DNA from: Bradyrhizobium sp. S69
GTDB lineage: Bacteria > Pseudomonadota > Alphaproteobacteria > Rhizobiales > Xanthobacteraceae
Reading direction: 5' to 3'
Assembly (NCBI RefSeq): GCF_009766005.1
Contig: NZ_LMUK01000005.1
Coordinates: 1-32,533 of the forward strand
DNA: 32,533 nt
The notes beneath the pieces were generated by a model that saw nothing but the letters and a program-made list of their open reading frames with translations, made no database searches and was not told the DNA's origin. Made by a program: the position numbers and the translations under genes. How positions within the stretch are numbered: the first letter of the stretch is position 1; each line of letters starts with the position of its first letter. Of the stretch, positions 15,438-22,740 are shown one piece after another.

Positions 15438-16157
15438 ATGAGCGTCTATTTCGAAGAGCTGGATTTTCGTCCGACGCCGATCGGGGTGCTCAGCCTGCGG
15501 CGGCGACGGCGGCCATCTTCCGGCGTCGACATCTATGAGATCAAGCTCGGCGACGAATTCCTGATGTCGAGCCTGTTTACCGCAGCCGAGATCGAGCTGG
15601 CGCGGCTCGGACTGGCGGCACTGGCGCGCACGGATCTGGACGTCGTCGTCGGTGGTCTCGGGCTCGGTTACACCGCGCAGGCGGTCCTGGAGCATTCATC
15701 GGTGCGATCCTTGATGGTGGTCGATGCACTCGCGGAGGTCATCGAGTGGCACGAGCAGGGGTTGCTGCCGCTTGGCCGAGAACTCACCGGCGATCCGCGC
15801 TGCCGTCTCGTCCATGGCGACTTCTTCGCGCTGTCACACGCCGAGGATGGATTTGATTCCGGGGCGCCGCGGCGGTGCTTCGACGCGATCCTGGTGGACA
15901 TCGATCATTCACCGCGAAACCTGCTACATCCGCGTCACGCCGCGCTGTACGAGCCGGCCGGGCTGGCGCGGCTCGCCGCGCACCTCAATCCTCGCGGCGT
16001 CTTTGCACTTTGGTCTAATGACCCGCCGGATGCCGCGTTCAATTCCGTACTCGCCGCAGCCTTCGCGACATCGTCGGCGCAGGTCGTGACCTTCGACAAT
16101 GCGCAAGGCGATGGCGATGCCAGCAACACCATTTATATCGGGGTCAAGGCGGCCTGA
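15438..16157 (+). CDS. Spermidine synthase-like class I SAM-fold protein
   Basis: A 239-residue protein with a Rossmann-like SAM-binding motif VVVGGLGLGYTA at about 69-80, followed by SLMVVDALAEVIEWH (acidic residue at the end of strand 2) and CRLVHGDFFAL. DAILVDIDHSPRNLL matches the catalytic-loop region of spermidine synthase-like enzymes. The C-terminal LARLAAHLNPRGVFALWSND is also typical. Real polyamine synthases have additional conserved residues and a longer N-terminal beta domain, so the true reaction is open. The ATG at 15438 with GGGGG upstream is chosen over a TTG at 15411. It is separated from the hydratase gene by 108 nt with an AT-rich stretch that could hold a promoter. Confidence 0.75.
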   Translation: MSVYFEELDFRPTPIGVLSLRRRRRPSSGVDIYEIKLGDEFLMSSLFTAAEIELARLGLAALARTDLDVVVGGLGLGYTAQAVLEHSSVRSLMVVDALAEVIEWHEQGLLPLGRELTGDPRCRLVHGDFFALSHAEDGFDSGAPRRCFDAILVDIDHSPRNLLHPRHAALYEPAGLARLAAHLNPRGVFALWSNDPPDAAFNSVLAAAFATSSAQVVTFDNAQGDGDASNTIYIGVKAA

Positions 16158-16210
16158 GGCAGCACCTGATCATGCGCCGGTGCCCGCGGCCGCTTGCCCC
16201 GCGATGATTT

Positions 16211-16228
16211 GCCCGGGGCATCCCGGGC
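16211..16228. terminator. GC-rich hairpin downstream of the spermidine synthase-like gene
   Basis: Arms GCCCGGG (16211-16217) and CCCGGGC (16222-16228) flank a 4-nt loop. No T-run follows, so it could be a weak or Rho-assisted terminator, or simply a GC-rich palindrome. Confidence 0.3.
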
Positions 16229-16373
16229 GCTGCAACTTGCTCCCGCCAAATCGGCATGCGATGGTTATCTCTCGATAAATAACAAGACGGCCGAACCGCA
16301 ACGCAATCGCGTGTCTCGGCTCAGGCTCGGCTCAAAGCCAATTTGGATGGAAATGTTTTCGGAGACGATCAAC

Positions 16374-17627
16374 ATGAGATTGAAGCATGTCCTCGCGCTG
16401 GTCGGTGCGGCCGCGATTTCCGTAGCACTGGCCGTCCCTGCCGCGGCGCAGGACAAGACGGTCAAGATCGGCGCTGTGTTTCCGCTGAGCGGCGGCGCTG
16501 CCAGCGCCGGCGTTCACGCCAAGTTCGCGATCGAGACCGCGATCGACATCATCAACAACGCCCATCCCGAGCTCGGCAATTTGCCGCTGGCAAAGAATGC
16601 GGGTCTTGCGGGTCTCGGCGGCGCCAAGGTCGAGGTGGTGTTCGCCGACAACCAGGGCAGCCCCGCCACCGGACAGAACCAGGCGCTGCGCCTGATCACC
16701 GAAGACAAGGTGGTCGCGCTCACCGGCGCCTACCAGTCCGGCATCACGCTGACGGCGAGCGCGATCGCCGAGAAGTACGGCATTCCCTTCGTCAACGGTG
16801 AGTCGGTCGCGGCCAATCTCACCGAGCGCGGCTTCAAATGGTTCTTCCGCGTGACGCCGGTGGCGGCCGACTTCGCCAGGATCTACAGCGATTTTCTCAA
16901 GGACATGAAAGCCGCCGGCGCCAAGACCGACAATGTCGCGCTGGTCCACGACAACACCGAATACGGCACCTCGGTTGCCAGCGTCATCACCAGCGTGTTC
17001 AAGGACAACGGCGCCAGCATCTCCCAGGATATCGCCTACGCGGTCAACGCCACCGACGTCCAGAGCCAGGTGCTTCAGCTCAAGGAGAAGAAGCCCGACG
17101 TCGTGATCATGATCGCCTACGCCTCCGACGCGATCCTGTACCAGAAGACCATGCAGGCGCTCGACTACAAGCCGCCGATGATGATCGCCGACGATTCCGG
17201 CTATTCCGATCCGTCCTTCATCAAGGCGGTCGGCAAGATTTCGCAGGGCGTCTTCAACCGGTCGTCGTGGAGCGTCGGCGCTCCTGGCTCGCCGAGCGCC
17301 ATCATCGCCGAGATGTACAAAAAGCGCAGCGGCGACGAGTTGGACGATACCGCCGCGCGGCAGATGCAAGGCTTCTTCGTGCTCTGCGACGCGATCGATC
17401 GCGCCGGTTCGACTGATCCTGCCAAGATCCAGGCGGCGCTGAAGGCGACCGACCTCAAGCCGGATCAACTGATCATGGGCTACAAGGGCATCAAGTTCGA
17501 CGACAAGGGACAGAACATCCTGGCCTCGGGCCTGATGATCCAGTTGCAGGACGGCGAGAACTATGTCGCGGTCTGGCCCAAGACCAACGCCGAGAAAGCC
17601 CCGGAGATGCCCTACAAGGGCTGGTGA
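16374..17627 (+). CDS. Branched-chain amino acid-type ABC transporter substrate-binding protein
   Basis: A 417-residue periplasmic binding protein. Residues 1-26 are a classic Sec signal ending AVPAAAQ, with cleavage before DKTVKIGAVFPLSGGAA, the usual Liv-family opening. Further family signs are IELAxD-like IETAIDIINN, ADNQGSPATGQNQA, ALTGAYQSGITL, GIPFVNGES, FRVTP and DNTEYGTS. The open frame extends upstream to 16194, but the ATG at 16374 has GGAGA 8 nt upstream and gives a proper signal peptide. It heads the importer operon and determines its specificity. The ligand could be an amino acid, amide or aromatic acid and is not decided by the sequence. Confidence 0.9.
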   Translation: MRLKHVLALVGAAAISVALAVPAAAQDKTVKIGAVFPLSGGAASAGVHAKFAIETAIDIINNAHPELGNLPLAKNAGLAGLGGAKVEVVFADNQGSPATGQNQALRLITEDKVVALTGAYQSGITLTASAIAEKYGIPFVNGESVAANLTERGFKWFFRVTPVAADFARIYSDFLKDMKAAGAKTDNVALVHDNTEYGTSVASVITSVFKDNGASISQDIAYAVNATDVQSQVLQLKEKKPDVVIMIAYASDAILYQKTMQALDYKPPMMIADDSGYSDPSFIKAVGKISQGVFNRSSWSVGAPGSPSAIIAEMYKKRSGDELDDTAARQMQGFFVLCDAIDRAGSTDPAKIQAALKATDLKPDQLIMGYKGIKFDDKGQNILASGLMIQLQDGENYVAVWPKTNAEKAPEMPYKGW

Positions 17628-17637
17628 CCAAACAGAG

Positions 17638-17662
17638 GCGGGGGGACATCATCCCCGCTTTT
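17638..17662 (+). terminator. Hairpin with T-run between binding protein and permease genes (attenuator-like)
   Basis: Arms GCGGGG (17638-17643) and CCCCGC (17653-17658) with a 9-nt loop are followed by TTTT (17659-17662), just 11 nt after the binding protein stop. Such a weak terminator or mRNA-stabilising hairpin is common after binding protein genes and allows more binding protein than membrane components. Confidence 0.5.
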
Positions 17663-17760
17663 CCGCTTGCCGCGACCCCCGTTGGCGTGGACGATCGGCT
17701 GAATTCGACGCTCAAGGATGACCCCGGCGGCAACCGCCAATCGAAGAGACGCGCTGCTTC

Positions 17761-18624
17761 ATGTCCTCCATTCTGGTCCAGGTTATCGTCGGCGGACTTC
17801 TGCTGGGCGCGGTCTATGCGTTGTTCTCCTCCGGCCTTACGCTGATCTGGGGCATGATGAACATCGTCAATTTCGCCCATGGCGATTTCGTCATGCTCGG
17901 CATGTATGTGGCCTATGTGGTCTGGGCGCTGTTCGGCGCCGGTCCCGCGATCGGCGTGCCGGTCGCAGCATTGCTGCTGGCGACGCTCGGCATCATCGTT
18001 TACTTCGCGCTGATCCGCAGCATCATGAAGGGCCCGATGCTGGCGCAGATCCTCGGCACTTTCGGGTTGGCGCTGTTGCTGCGCTATTCGGCGTTCTGGT
18101 GGTTTGGCGCCAATTATCTGTCGCTGCCGGAGAATATCGTCGGGGGCACCTTCGATGTATTCGGGATCAGGATCCAGGCCTCGCGATTGTTGGCCGGCGT
18201 GGTCGCGCTCGTGGTGACCGGCGGACTGCATATCCTGCTGACCCGCACCACACTGGGCTCGAAGATGCTGGCGGTCGCCGAAGATTCTTCCGCCGCGCAA
18301 TTGATGGGGATCCGTCCCGACAGCATGCAGGCGATCGCGTGGGCGATCGCGGCCGGCGTCACCGGCATTGCCGGCGCGTTGATCGCGACCTTCTTTTACG
18401 TGGTGCCGACGGTCGGCGAGACGCTCGGGATCGTCGCTTTCGTCACGGTGTCGCTGGGTGGCTTCGGCAGCGTGCCGGGCGCGCTGGTCGCGGGCCTGCT
18501 GATCGGCGTGATCGAGTCGCTGTCGGCGTACTGGATCGGCGCCGTCTACAAGGACATCGTGGTCTATTCGCTGTTTCTCTGCTTCCTCTGGTTCAGGCCG
18601 CAAGGCTTAATGGGAAAATCCTGA
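17761..18624 (+). CDS. livH: Liv-type ABC transporter permease (LivH family)
   Basis: A 287-residue inner-membrane permease with about eight hydrophobic segments. Family blocks are GGLLLGAVYALFSSGLTLIWGMMNIVNFAHGDF at the N-terminus, RTTLGSKMLAVAED near 160-175, and VAFVTVSLGGFGSVPGALVAGLLIGVIES near the C-terminus, including the glycine-rich ATPase coupling region. It pairs with the downstream permease. The gap of 133 nt to the binding protein contains a hairpin. No strong ribosome site is visible before the ATG. The gene ends in a 14-bp tandem duplication. Confidence 0.92.
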   Translation: MSSILVQVIVGGLLLGAVYALFSSGLTLIWGMMNIVNFAHGDFVMLGMYVAYVVWALFGAGPAIGVPVAALLLATLGIIVYFALIRSIMKGPMLAQILGTFGLALLLRYSAFWWFGANYLSLPENIVGGTFDVFGIRIQASRLLAGVVALVVTGGLHILLTRTTLGSKMLAVAEDSSAAQLMGIRPDSMQAIAWAIAAGVTGIAGALIATFFYVVPTVGETLGIVAFVTVSLGGFGSVPGALVAGLLIGVIESLSAYWIGAVYKDIVVYSLFLCFLWFRPQGLMGKS

Positions 18625-18637
18625 TGGGAAAATCCTG
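18610..18637 (+). repeat. 14-bp tandem duplication at the livH/livM junction
   Basis: ATGGGAAAATCCTG occurs at 18610-18623 and again, exactly, at 18624-18637. The livM start that follows (ATGGATAAGTCCTT) is a degenerate third copy. The livH stop lies across the first two copies, and the second copy provides GGGA as ribosome site for livM. Removal of one copy would restore an ATGA overlap. Confidence 0.9.
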
Positions 18638-19645
18638 ATGGATAAGTCCTTGATGCGGCGTCTGCTGTGGCCGTCGGTGGCGCTTGCGCTGGTGATCGCC
18701 TATCCGCTGTTGTTCTCGACGCCGTTCCAGCAACGGCTCGGCGCGCTGGTGCTGCTGTACGCGATCGTCGCGTCCGCCTGGAATATCGTCGGCGGTTACG
18801 CCGGCCAGGTGTCGGTCGGGCACGTGGTTTTCTTTGGCTGCGGCGCCTATGCGGCGATGGGGGCGTATGCGCATTTTGCGTGGTCGCCGCTGGTCGGCAT
18901 TCCCGTCGGTATCGTCGTCAGTGTGGCGATTGCCGCCGTGATCGGCGTGCCGACCTTGCGGTTGTCGGGCCATTATTTCAGCATGGCGACGATCGCGGTC
19001 GCCGAACTCGTCAGATTGATCGTCAGCAACACCGATTATCTCGGTGCCGGTGTCGGACTCTCTGGCCCGACCGTGCCGCGCAATGTGTTCGATCTGTCGT
19101 TCATCTCGGCGCTGCCTTATTATTATTTGTTCCTGACGGTGCTGGTGGTGACGCTCGGCATCACCTGGTGGATGGCCGACAGCCGGATGGGATTTTATCT
19201 GCGCGCGATCCGCGACTCCGAGCGGGCGGCGCGGTCGCTGGGGGCGCCGGCCTCCAGGGTCAAGCTGTACGCGTTCATGCTGAGCGCCGGCCTCACCAGC
19301 GTTGCCGGTACGCTCTACGCCACGATGTTCGGGTTCGTCGATCCGGACTCCGGGCTCGGCATCCTGATCTCGGTGAAGATGCTGATCATGGCCGCTCTCG
19401 GCGGCGCCGGCCTGTTGTTCGGGCCGCTGGTCGGTGCTGCGATCCTGGTGCCGCTGGAGGAAATCTCCAACAATCTGCTCGGCGGCAAGGGCGCCGGTCT
19501 TACCTTCGTGATGTATGGCGCGATCATCGTGCTGATCGCGCGCTTTCAACCGGGCGGCATCCTGACGCTGATCAAACGGCTGTCGGACAAACGCGGTGGA
19601 CGAAGCGAGAAGGCGGACGCGACAGGAGCAACCCATGCTCCTTGA
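18638..19645 (+). CDS. livM: Liv-type ABC transporter permease (LivM family)
   Basis: A 335-residue permease with many hydrophobic helices. Family signs are LLYAIVASAWNIVGGYAGQVSVGHVVFFGCGAYAAM near residues 35-70, GVPTLRLSGHYFSMATIAVAEL, and the cytoplasmic coupling loop FYLRAIRDSERAARSLGAPASRVKLYAF near 187-214. The C-terminal part has MAALGGAGLLFGPLVGAAIL. It overlaps the next gene, an ATPase, by 11 nt, so translation is coupled. Confidence 0.92.
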   Translation: MDKSLMRRLLWPSVALALVIAYPLLFSTPFQQRLGALVLLYAIVASAWNIVGGYAGQVSVGHVVFFGCGAYAAMGAYAHFAWSPLVGIPVGIVVSVAIAAVIGVPTLRLSGHYFSMATIAVAELVRLIVSNTDYLGAGVGLSGPTVPRNVFDLSFISALPYYYLFLTVLVVTLGITWWMADSRMGFYLRAIRDSERAARSLGAPASRVKLYAFMLSAGLTSVAGTLYATMFGFVDPDSGLGILISVKMLIMAALGGAGLLFGPLVGAAILVPLEEISNNLLGGKGAGLTFVMYGAIIVLIARFQPGGILTLIKRLSDKRGGRSEKADATGATHAP

Positions 19646-20402
19646 AGCGCGCGGTGTCACAAAAGCCTTCGGCAGTTTCAAGGCGGTCGATAGCGCCTCC
19701 GTGACGCTGGAGCAGGGCGATATTCTCGGCCTGATCGGGCCGAACGGCGCCGGCAAATCCACCTTCTTCAACTGCCTGACCGGCGATTTGCAGGTCACCT
19801 CCGGCAAGGTGCAGTTCGAGGGCCACGACATCACCGACATGACGCCGGAGGGGCGGGCGCAGCTTGGGCTGGCCCGCACGTTCCAGGTGCCGCAGACCTT
19901 TGAGGGCATGTCGGTGCTGGAAAACGTGATGATCGGCGCGTTCCTTCGCACCTCGCATCGCACCGAGGCCGAGACGAAGGCCCGCGCGGTACTGGAACGC
20001 ACCGGCCTCAGCCGGCTGGCGGATGCACCGGCGCGCTCGCTGGGAACACCCGGCCGCAAGCGGCTCGAGATTGCGCGCGCGCTCGCCACCGAGCCCAAGG
20101 TTTTGTTGCTCGATGAAGCGATGGCGGGCCTCACCCAGCGCGAGGTGCAGCTTGCGATCGATCTGGTGCGCGACATCCACCGGTCCGGCATCACGCTGGT
20201 GATCGTCGAGCACATCATGGAAGTCATCATGTCGCTGGCGACGCGGGTGGTGGTGTTTCATCAGGGCCAGGAGATCGCGCGCGGCAGTCCGCGCGAGGTC
20301 ACCAGCAATCCGGCGGTGGTCGAGGCCTATCTCGGCAAGCGCGCCGCCAAGGCGGCCGCCGGCCACACGCCGATCGAATTGATGGGCGGGCCCGCAACAT
20401 GA
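19635..20402 (+). CDS. livG: Liv-type ABC transporter ATPase (LivG family)
   Basis: A 255-residue ATPase. Walker A is GPNGAGKST at about 35-43. The Q-loop region is LGLARTFQVPQTF. The signature region is unusual: TPGRKRLEIARAL replaces the canonical LSGGQ, a known variation in LivG-type proteins of this bacterial group. Walker B is VLLLDEAMAGL, and the switch histidine is in IVEHIMEVI. The ATG at 19635 has CAGGAG upstream and lies within the end of livM. It ends in ATGA with the next ATPase. Confidence 0.92.
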   Translation: MLLEARGVTKAFGSFKAVDSASVTLEQGDILGLIGPNGAGKSTFFNCLTGDLQVTSGKVQFEGHDITDMTPEGRAQLGLARTFQVPQTFEGMSVLENVMIGAFLRTSHRTEAETKARAVLERTGLSRLADAPARSLGTPGRKRLEIARALATEPKVLLLDEAMAGLTQREVQLAIDLVRDIHRSGITLVIVEHIMEVIMSLATRVVVFHQGQEIARGSPREVTSNPAVVEAYLGKRAAKAAAGHTPIELMGGPAT

Positions 20403-21136
20403 GCGAGCCCTTGCTCAAGGACCGGCCGTTGCTCAAGATCGAGCATCTGGAGGTTCACTACGGCGATCTGATCGGCGTGTCCGACGTCTCGCTGGAGGTG
20501 CCCGAAGGCAGCGTGGTGGCGCTGCTCGGCTCCAATGGCGGCGGCAAGACCACGGTTCTCAACGCCATCGCCGGGCTGATCCCGCTGCATTCCGGCTCGA
20601 TCCTGTTTGCGGGGCAACAGATCGGCGGCCAGCCGGCATTTTCGATCGTGCGCAAGGGCCTTGCGCTGTCGCCGGAAGGCTGGCGGCTGTTCGTGCAGCA
20701 GAGCGTCGAGAACAATCTGCTGCTCGGCGCGACGCCGCTGCGCGACAAAACGCGCACCAAACCCTTGCTCGATCGGGTCTACGAGATCTTTCCAAAACTC
20801 GCCGAGCGGCGCAACCAGCGCGCCGGCACCATGTCCGGCGGTGAGCGGCAGATGCTGGCGGTCGGTCGCGCGCTGATGAGCGATCCCAAATTGTTGATGC
20901 TGGACGAGCCGTCGCTCGGTCTGGCGCCGGCCGTGGTGGAATCGATGTACGAGACGTTTGCCCGGCTGCACAGGGAAGGGCTGACCATCCTGCTCGCCGA
21001 GCAGTCGATCGAACTGGCACTCGAAGTGTCGGATTTTGCCACCGTGTTGCAGGTCGGCAAAAGCGTATTGTCCGGCACCGCCGCCGATCTCGCCAACGAT
21101 CCGCAGGTGCAGAAGGTCTATCTCGGCACCGGATGA
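20399..21136 (+). CDS. livF: Liv-type ABC transporter ATPase (LivF family)
   Basis: A 245-residue ATPase and the last gene of the importer. Walker A is GSNGGGKTT at about 44-52, the signature MSGGERQMLAVGRAL and Walker B LLMLDEPSLGLAP follow, and LLAEQSIELAL carries the switch position (Gln in place of His, as usual in LivF). It starts in an ATGA overlap with livG. Its last 55 bases (21084-21138, including the stop) recur at 22119-22173 with two silent changes, which is discussed as a finding. Confidence 0.92.
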   Translation: MSEPLLKDRPLLKIEHLEVHYGDLIGVSDVSLEVPEGSVVALLGSNGGGKTTVLNAIAGLIPLHSGSILFAGQQIGGQPAFSIVRKGLALSPEGWRLFVQQSVENNLLLGATPLRDKTRTKPLLDRVYEIFPKLAERRNQRAGTMSGGERQMLAVGRALMSDPKLLMLDEPSLGLAPAVVESMYETFARLHREGLTILLAEQSIELALEVSDFATVLQVGKSVLSGTAADLANDPQVQKVYLGTG

Positions 21137-21138
21137 GT
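21084..21138 (+). repeat. Left copy of a 55-bp direct repeat (3' end of livF)
   Basis: This is the intact end of livF, from the codons for DLAND to the stop plus GT. It matches 22119-22173 at 53 of 55 positions. Together the two copies bracket the unrecognised gene at 21255-22001. Confidence 0.9.
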
Positions 21139-21254
21139 CGCGTATTCGTCAATCGAGATCGATCAGCGCGGTTGAACGTGAATGGGACACGAACCGACGC
21201 GACGTTGCTGTTCTGATCGCCGTGACCGGCGGCAAAAAGGCAACATTTTTGTTT

Positions 21255-22001
21255 TTAGTGTTTCTTCGTATTTCCTGCGCGCAGCATCTGAAGCGCGAGA
21301 AGAGAGCTGGCAAATTGAAAACTGCCGCCATTTGCTTTTCGCTTTTCGATTTCCCTGTCTACAGCCACCCAATCCCCAGAGTAGGGGGCAATAAAGTCTG
21401 CATCATCGAAATCAAAGATTGAACGCCAAGGCTCCCCTTGGGCGATTTTTAACGTTCCCATATCCAGGGGATCGGCTCGCGTCGGACCACCTCCGATAAA
21501 TAATTGATCGTCGATCGTTTTGAGAGTCGGGTCGCTTGTAAGCAGCATGAATGCCAATCGGCTTTCACCTTTTCGCGCTTCCGGTCGCGGCCGATACACC
21601 TCAACAATCGCGGCGCTTTGATCGCGAGGAATCCCTTTACGGGGATCGCGCGGAGGCTTCCCCTTAGGAAATACCGGCCATGCGTTGACATAAGCCTGCA
21701 GCAATCGTCCCGCTGCGTCGTAATCGGCAGATATATTCCAGCGCCACACATAATACTCGCACAGATTCACGTCGTAGATATATTTCTCGACGCCTGCCTG
21801 CGTAGGATGCGCTTTAAAAGTTGCGCGCCCTGCGTTTACAAATGTGCGCCGCATCGTGTCGCGATCAGTGCCGAGCGGAAGCTCCATTTGGATGAATTTT
21901 TCCATTTCTTCCAAAGTTACCAGAGATTCAAATTTGAAATCATCTAATCTGTCAGAGGATGGCGATCGGGAGCTTTTTTTCTGGAAAAATCGAAATTTCA
22001 A
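21255..22001 (-). CDS. Unrecognised protein, 248 aa, between two livF end copies
   Basis: I do not recognise this family. The start is TTG at 22001 with a strong GGGAG ribosome site 6 nt upstream. There is no signal peptide and no membrane helix. Residues 1-20 are basic (MKFRFFQKKSSRS). Residues about 28-110 contain LPLGTDRDTMRRTFVNAG, then KYIYDVNLCEYYVWRWNISADYDAAGRLLQAYVN. This loosely resembles the 'lplGtsxxxVxxxLxxxG ... W.v.i.fD.dGrl' layout of the SmpA/BLIP-like fold, which is an inference. The second half is proline- and charge-rich, then DLMG-like DPLDMGTLKIAQGEPWRSIFDFDDADFIAPYSGDW. Base composition is clearly lower in GC than the liv genes, suggesting acquisition. It is convergent with livF. 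Confidence 0.6.
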   Translation of the reverse strand: MKFRFFQKKSSRSPSSDRLDDFKFESLVTLEEMEKFIQMELPLGTDRDTMRRTFVNAGRATFKAHPTQAGVEKYIYDVNLCEYYVWRWNISADYDAAGRLLQAYVNAWPVFPKGKPPRDPRKGIPRDQSAAIVEVYRPRPEARKGESRLAFMLLTSDPTLKTIDDQLFIGGGPTRADPLDMGTLKIAQGEPWRSIFDFDDADFIAPYSGDWVAVDREIEKRKANGGSFQFASSLLALQMLRAGNTKKH

Positions 22002-22118
22002 AGTAGTCTCCCATGCTCAGTTGATGTTATCTGGCATGTAGTCGTTATTGCAATCTAAGATTGGCCGTTCGGGTAACGGCTGGTCGCTTTTCGGCACGGT
22101 GGCGAGATCGCGTCGCGA

Positions 22119-22173
22119 CCGATCTCGCCAACGATCCTCAGGTGCAGAAGGTCTATCTCGGCACCGGGTGAGT
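22119..22173 (+). pseudogene. Orphan 55-bp livF 3'-end fragment (right copy of the repeat)
   Basis: The fragment keeps the reading frame for DLANDPQVQKVYLGTG plus stop. It differs from livF only at CCG/CCT (Pro) and GGA/GGG (Gly), both silent. No recognisable livF sequence lies directly upstream; similarity fades at once. It is therefore either the displaced original end of livF or the end of a foreign relative. Confidence 0.85.
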
Positions 22174-22246
22174 TGTTTGAAGCGGGTGAGCAAAGCGCTC
22201 ACCAACCGCGCGCACCGCGCGAGAGGTGCTTTTGCAGCAACAGCAC

Positions 22247-22357
22247 CGTCATCCTGAGGAGCGGCGTCTTCGCCGCGTCTCGAAGGATGCTGTTCGGCGC
22301 AGTGCGTGCGGCCATCCTTCGAGGCGCGCAAGAAAGAGCGCGCACCTCAGGATGACG
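22247..22357. repeat. Palindromic dispersed repeat (CGTCATCCTGAGG type)
   Basis: Perfect 13-bp terminal inverted repeats: CGTCATCCTGAGG (22247-22259) and CCTCAGGATGACG (22345-22357). An inner perfect 11-bp pair lies at 22279-22289 and 22313-22323 (ctcgaaggatg/catccttcgag). The RNA or single-strand form would fold into a branched structure. I know this repeat type as abundant between genes in Bradyrhizobium and Rhodopseudomonas genomes; copy number could not be checked here. Confidence 0.8.
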
Positions 22358-22547
22358 TAAACACTAGCTGGTCTGCCCGATGAGGCAAATCACTCGATAT
22401 TGTGTCGAACCCCTTTTGCAGAAATATTCTTTTTTTCATCCGACATAAATCACCTGCGCTCTCTATCTTTTTCGAGGGCGAATAAATTTGTAAAACTGGG
22501 GCGCATGCTGTCGCGAGAATGCGAAGTTACGGGCTACGGGCTATCGA

Positions 22548-22625
22548 CGTCATTGCGAGGAGCGCTTGCGACGAAGCAATCCAGCTCTTATTCTTGGATT
22601 GCTTCGCTAACGCTCGCAAATGACG
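22548..22625. repeat. Palindromic dispersed repeat (GTCATTGCGAG type)
   Basis: Outer arms cgtcattgcgag (22548-22559) and ctcgcaaatgacg (22613-22625, one extra base) enclose an inner perfect pair gaagcaatcca (22573-22583) and tggattgcttc (22595-22605). This is a second, different intergenic palindrome type known from several alphaproteobacteria. It lies about 115 nt beyond the 3' end of the IalB-family gene. Confidence 0.8.
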
Positions 22626-22740
22626 GACTTGGATGATTGGTTGTTTGAAAATTGAATCAGGAAATCGATGCGAGCGAGACCTGTGCTTGCGAGCGCTACC
22701 GGCGCACACTCGTGGCAACGTCGGCAAGCCGGCGCAGCGC

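Larger units (their letters stand above)
22002..22740. other. Long intergenic stretch with repeats, no credible gene
   Basis: This 739-nt stretch holds the second livF end copy (22119-22173) and two palindromic dispersed repeats (22247-22357 and 22548-22625). The open frames seen here are short and overlap the palindromes, so I do not call genes. The part around 22400-22500 is AT-rich and carries nothing I recognise. Confidence 0.7.

Noticed and set aside
16194..16373. N-terminal extension of the substrate-binding protein
   Set aside because: It would bury the signal peptide; the ATG at 16374 has a ribosome site and gives a proper Sec signal.
16332..18603. Two long minus-strand frames (378 and 370 codons)
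   Set aside because: They are shadows of the binding protein and permease genes, with biased His/Arg/Asp/Gly composition.
18593..20230. A 545-codon open frame on the minus strand
   Set aside because: It overlaps livM and livG, both of which have full domain sets. The predicted protein is a low-complexity antisense product.
22017..22355. Small genes around the second livF end copy
   Set aside because: The frames run through the palindromic repeat and the livF fragment, so they are by-products of repeats.
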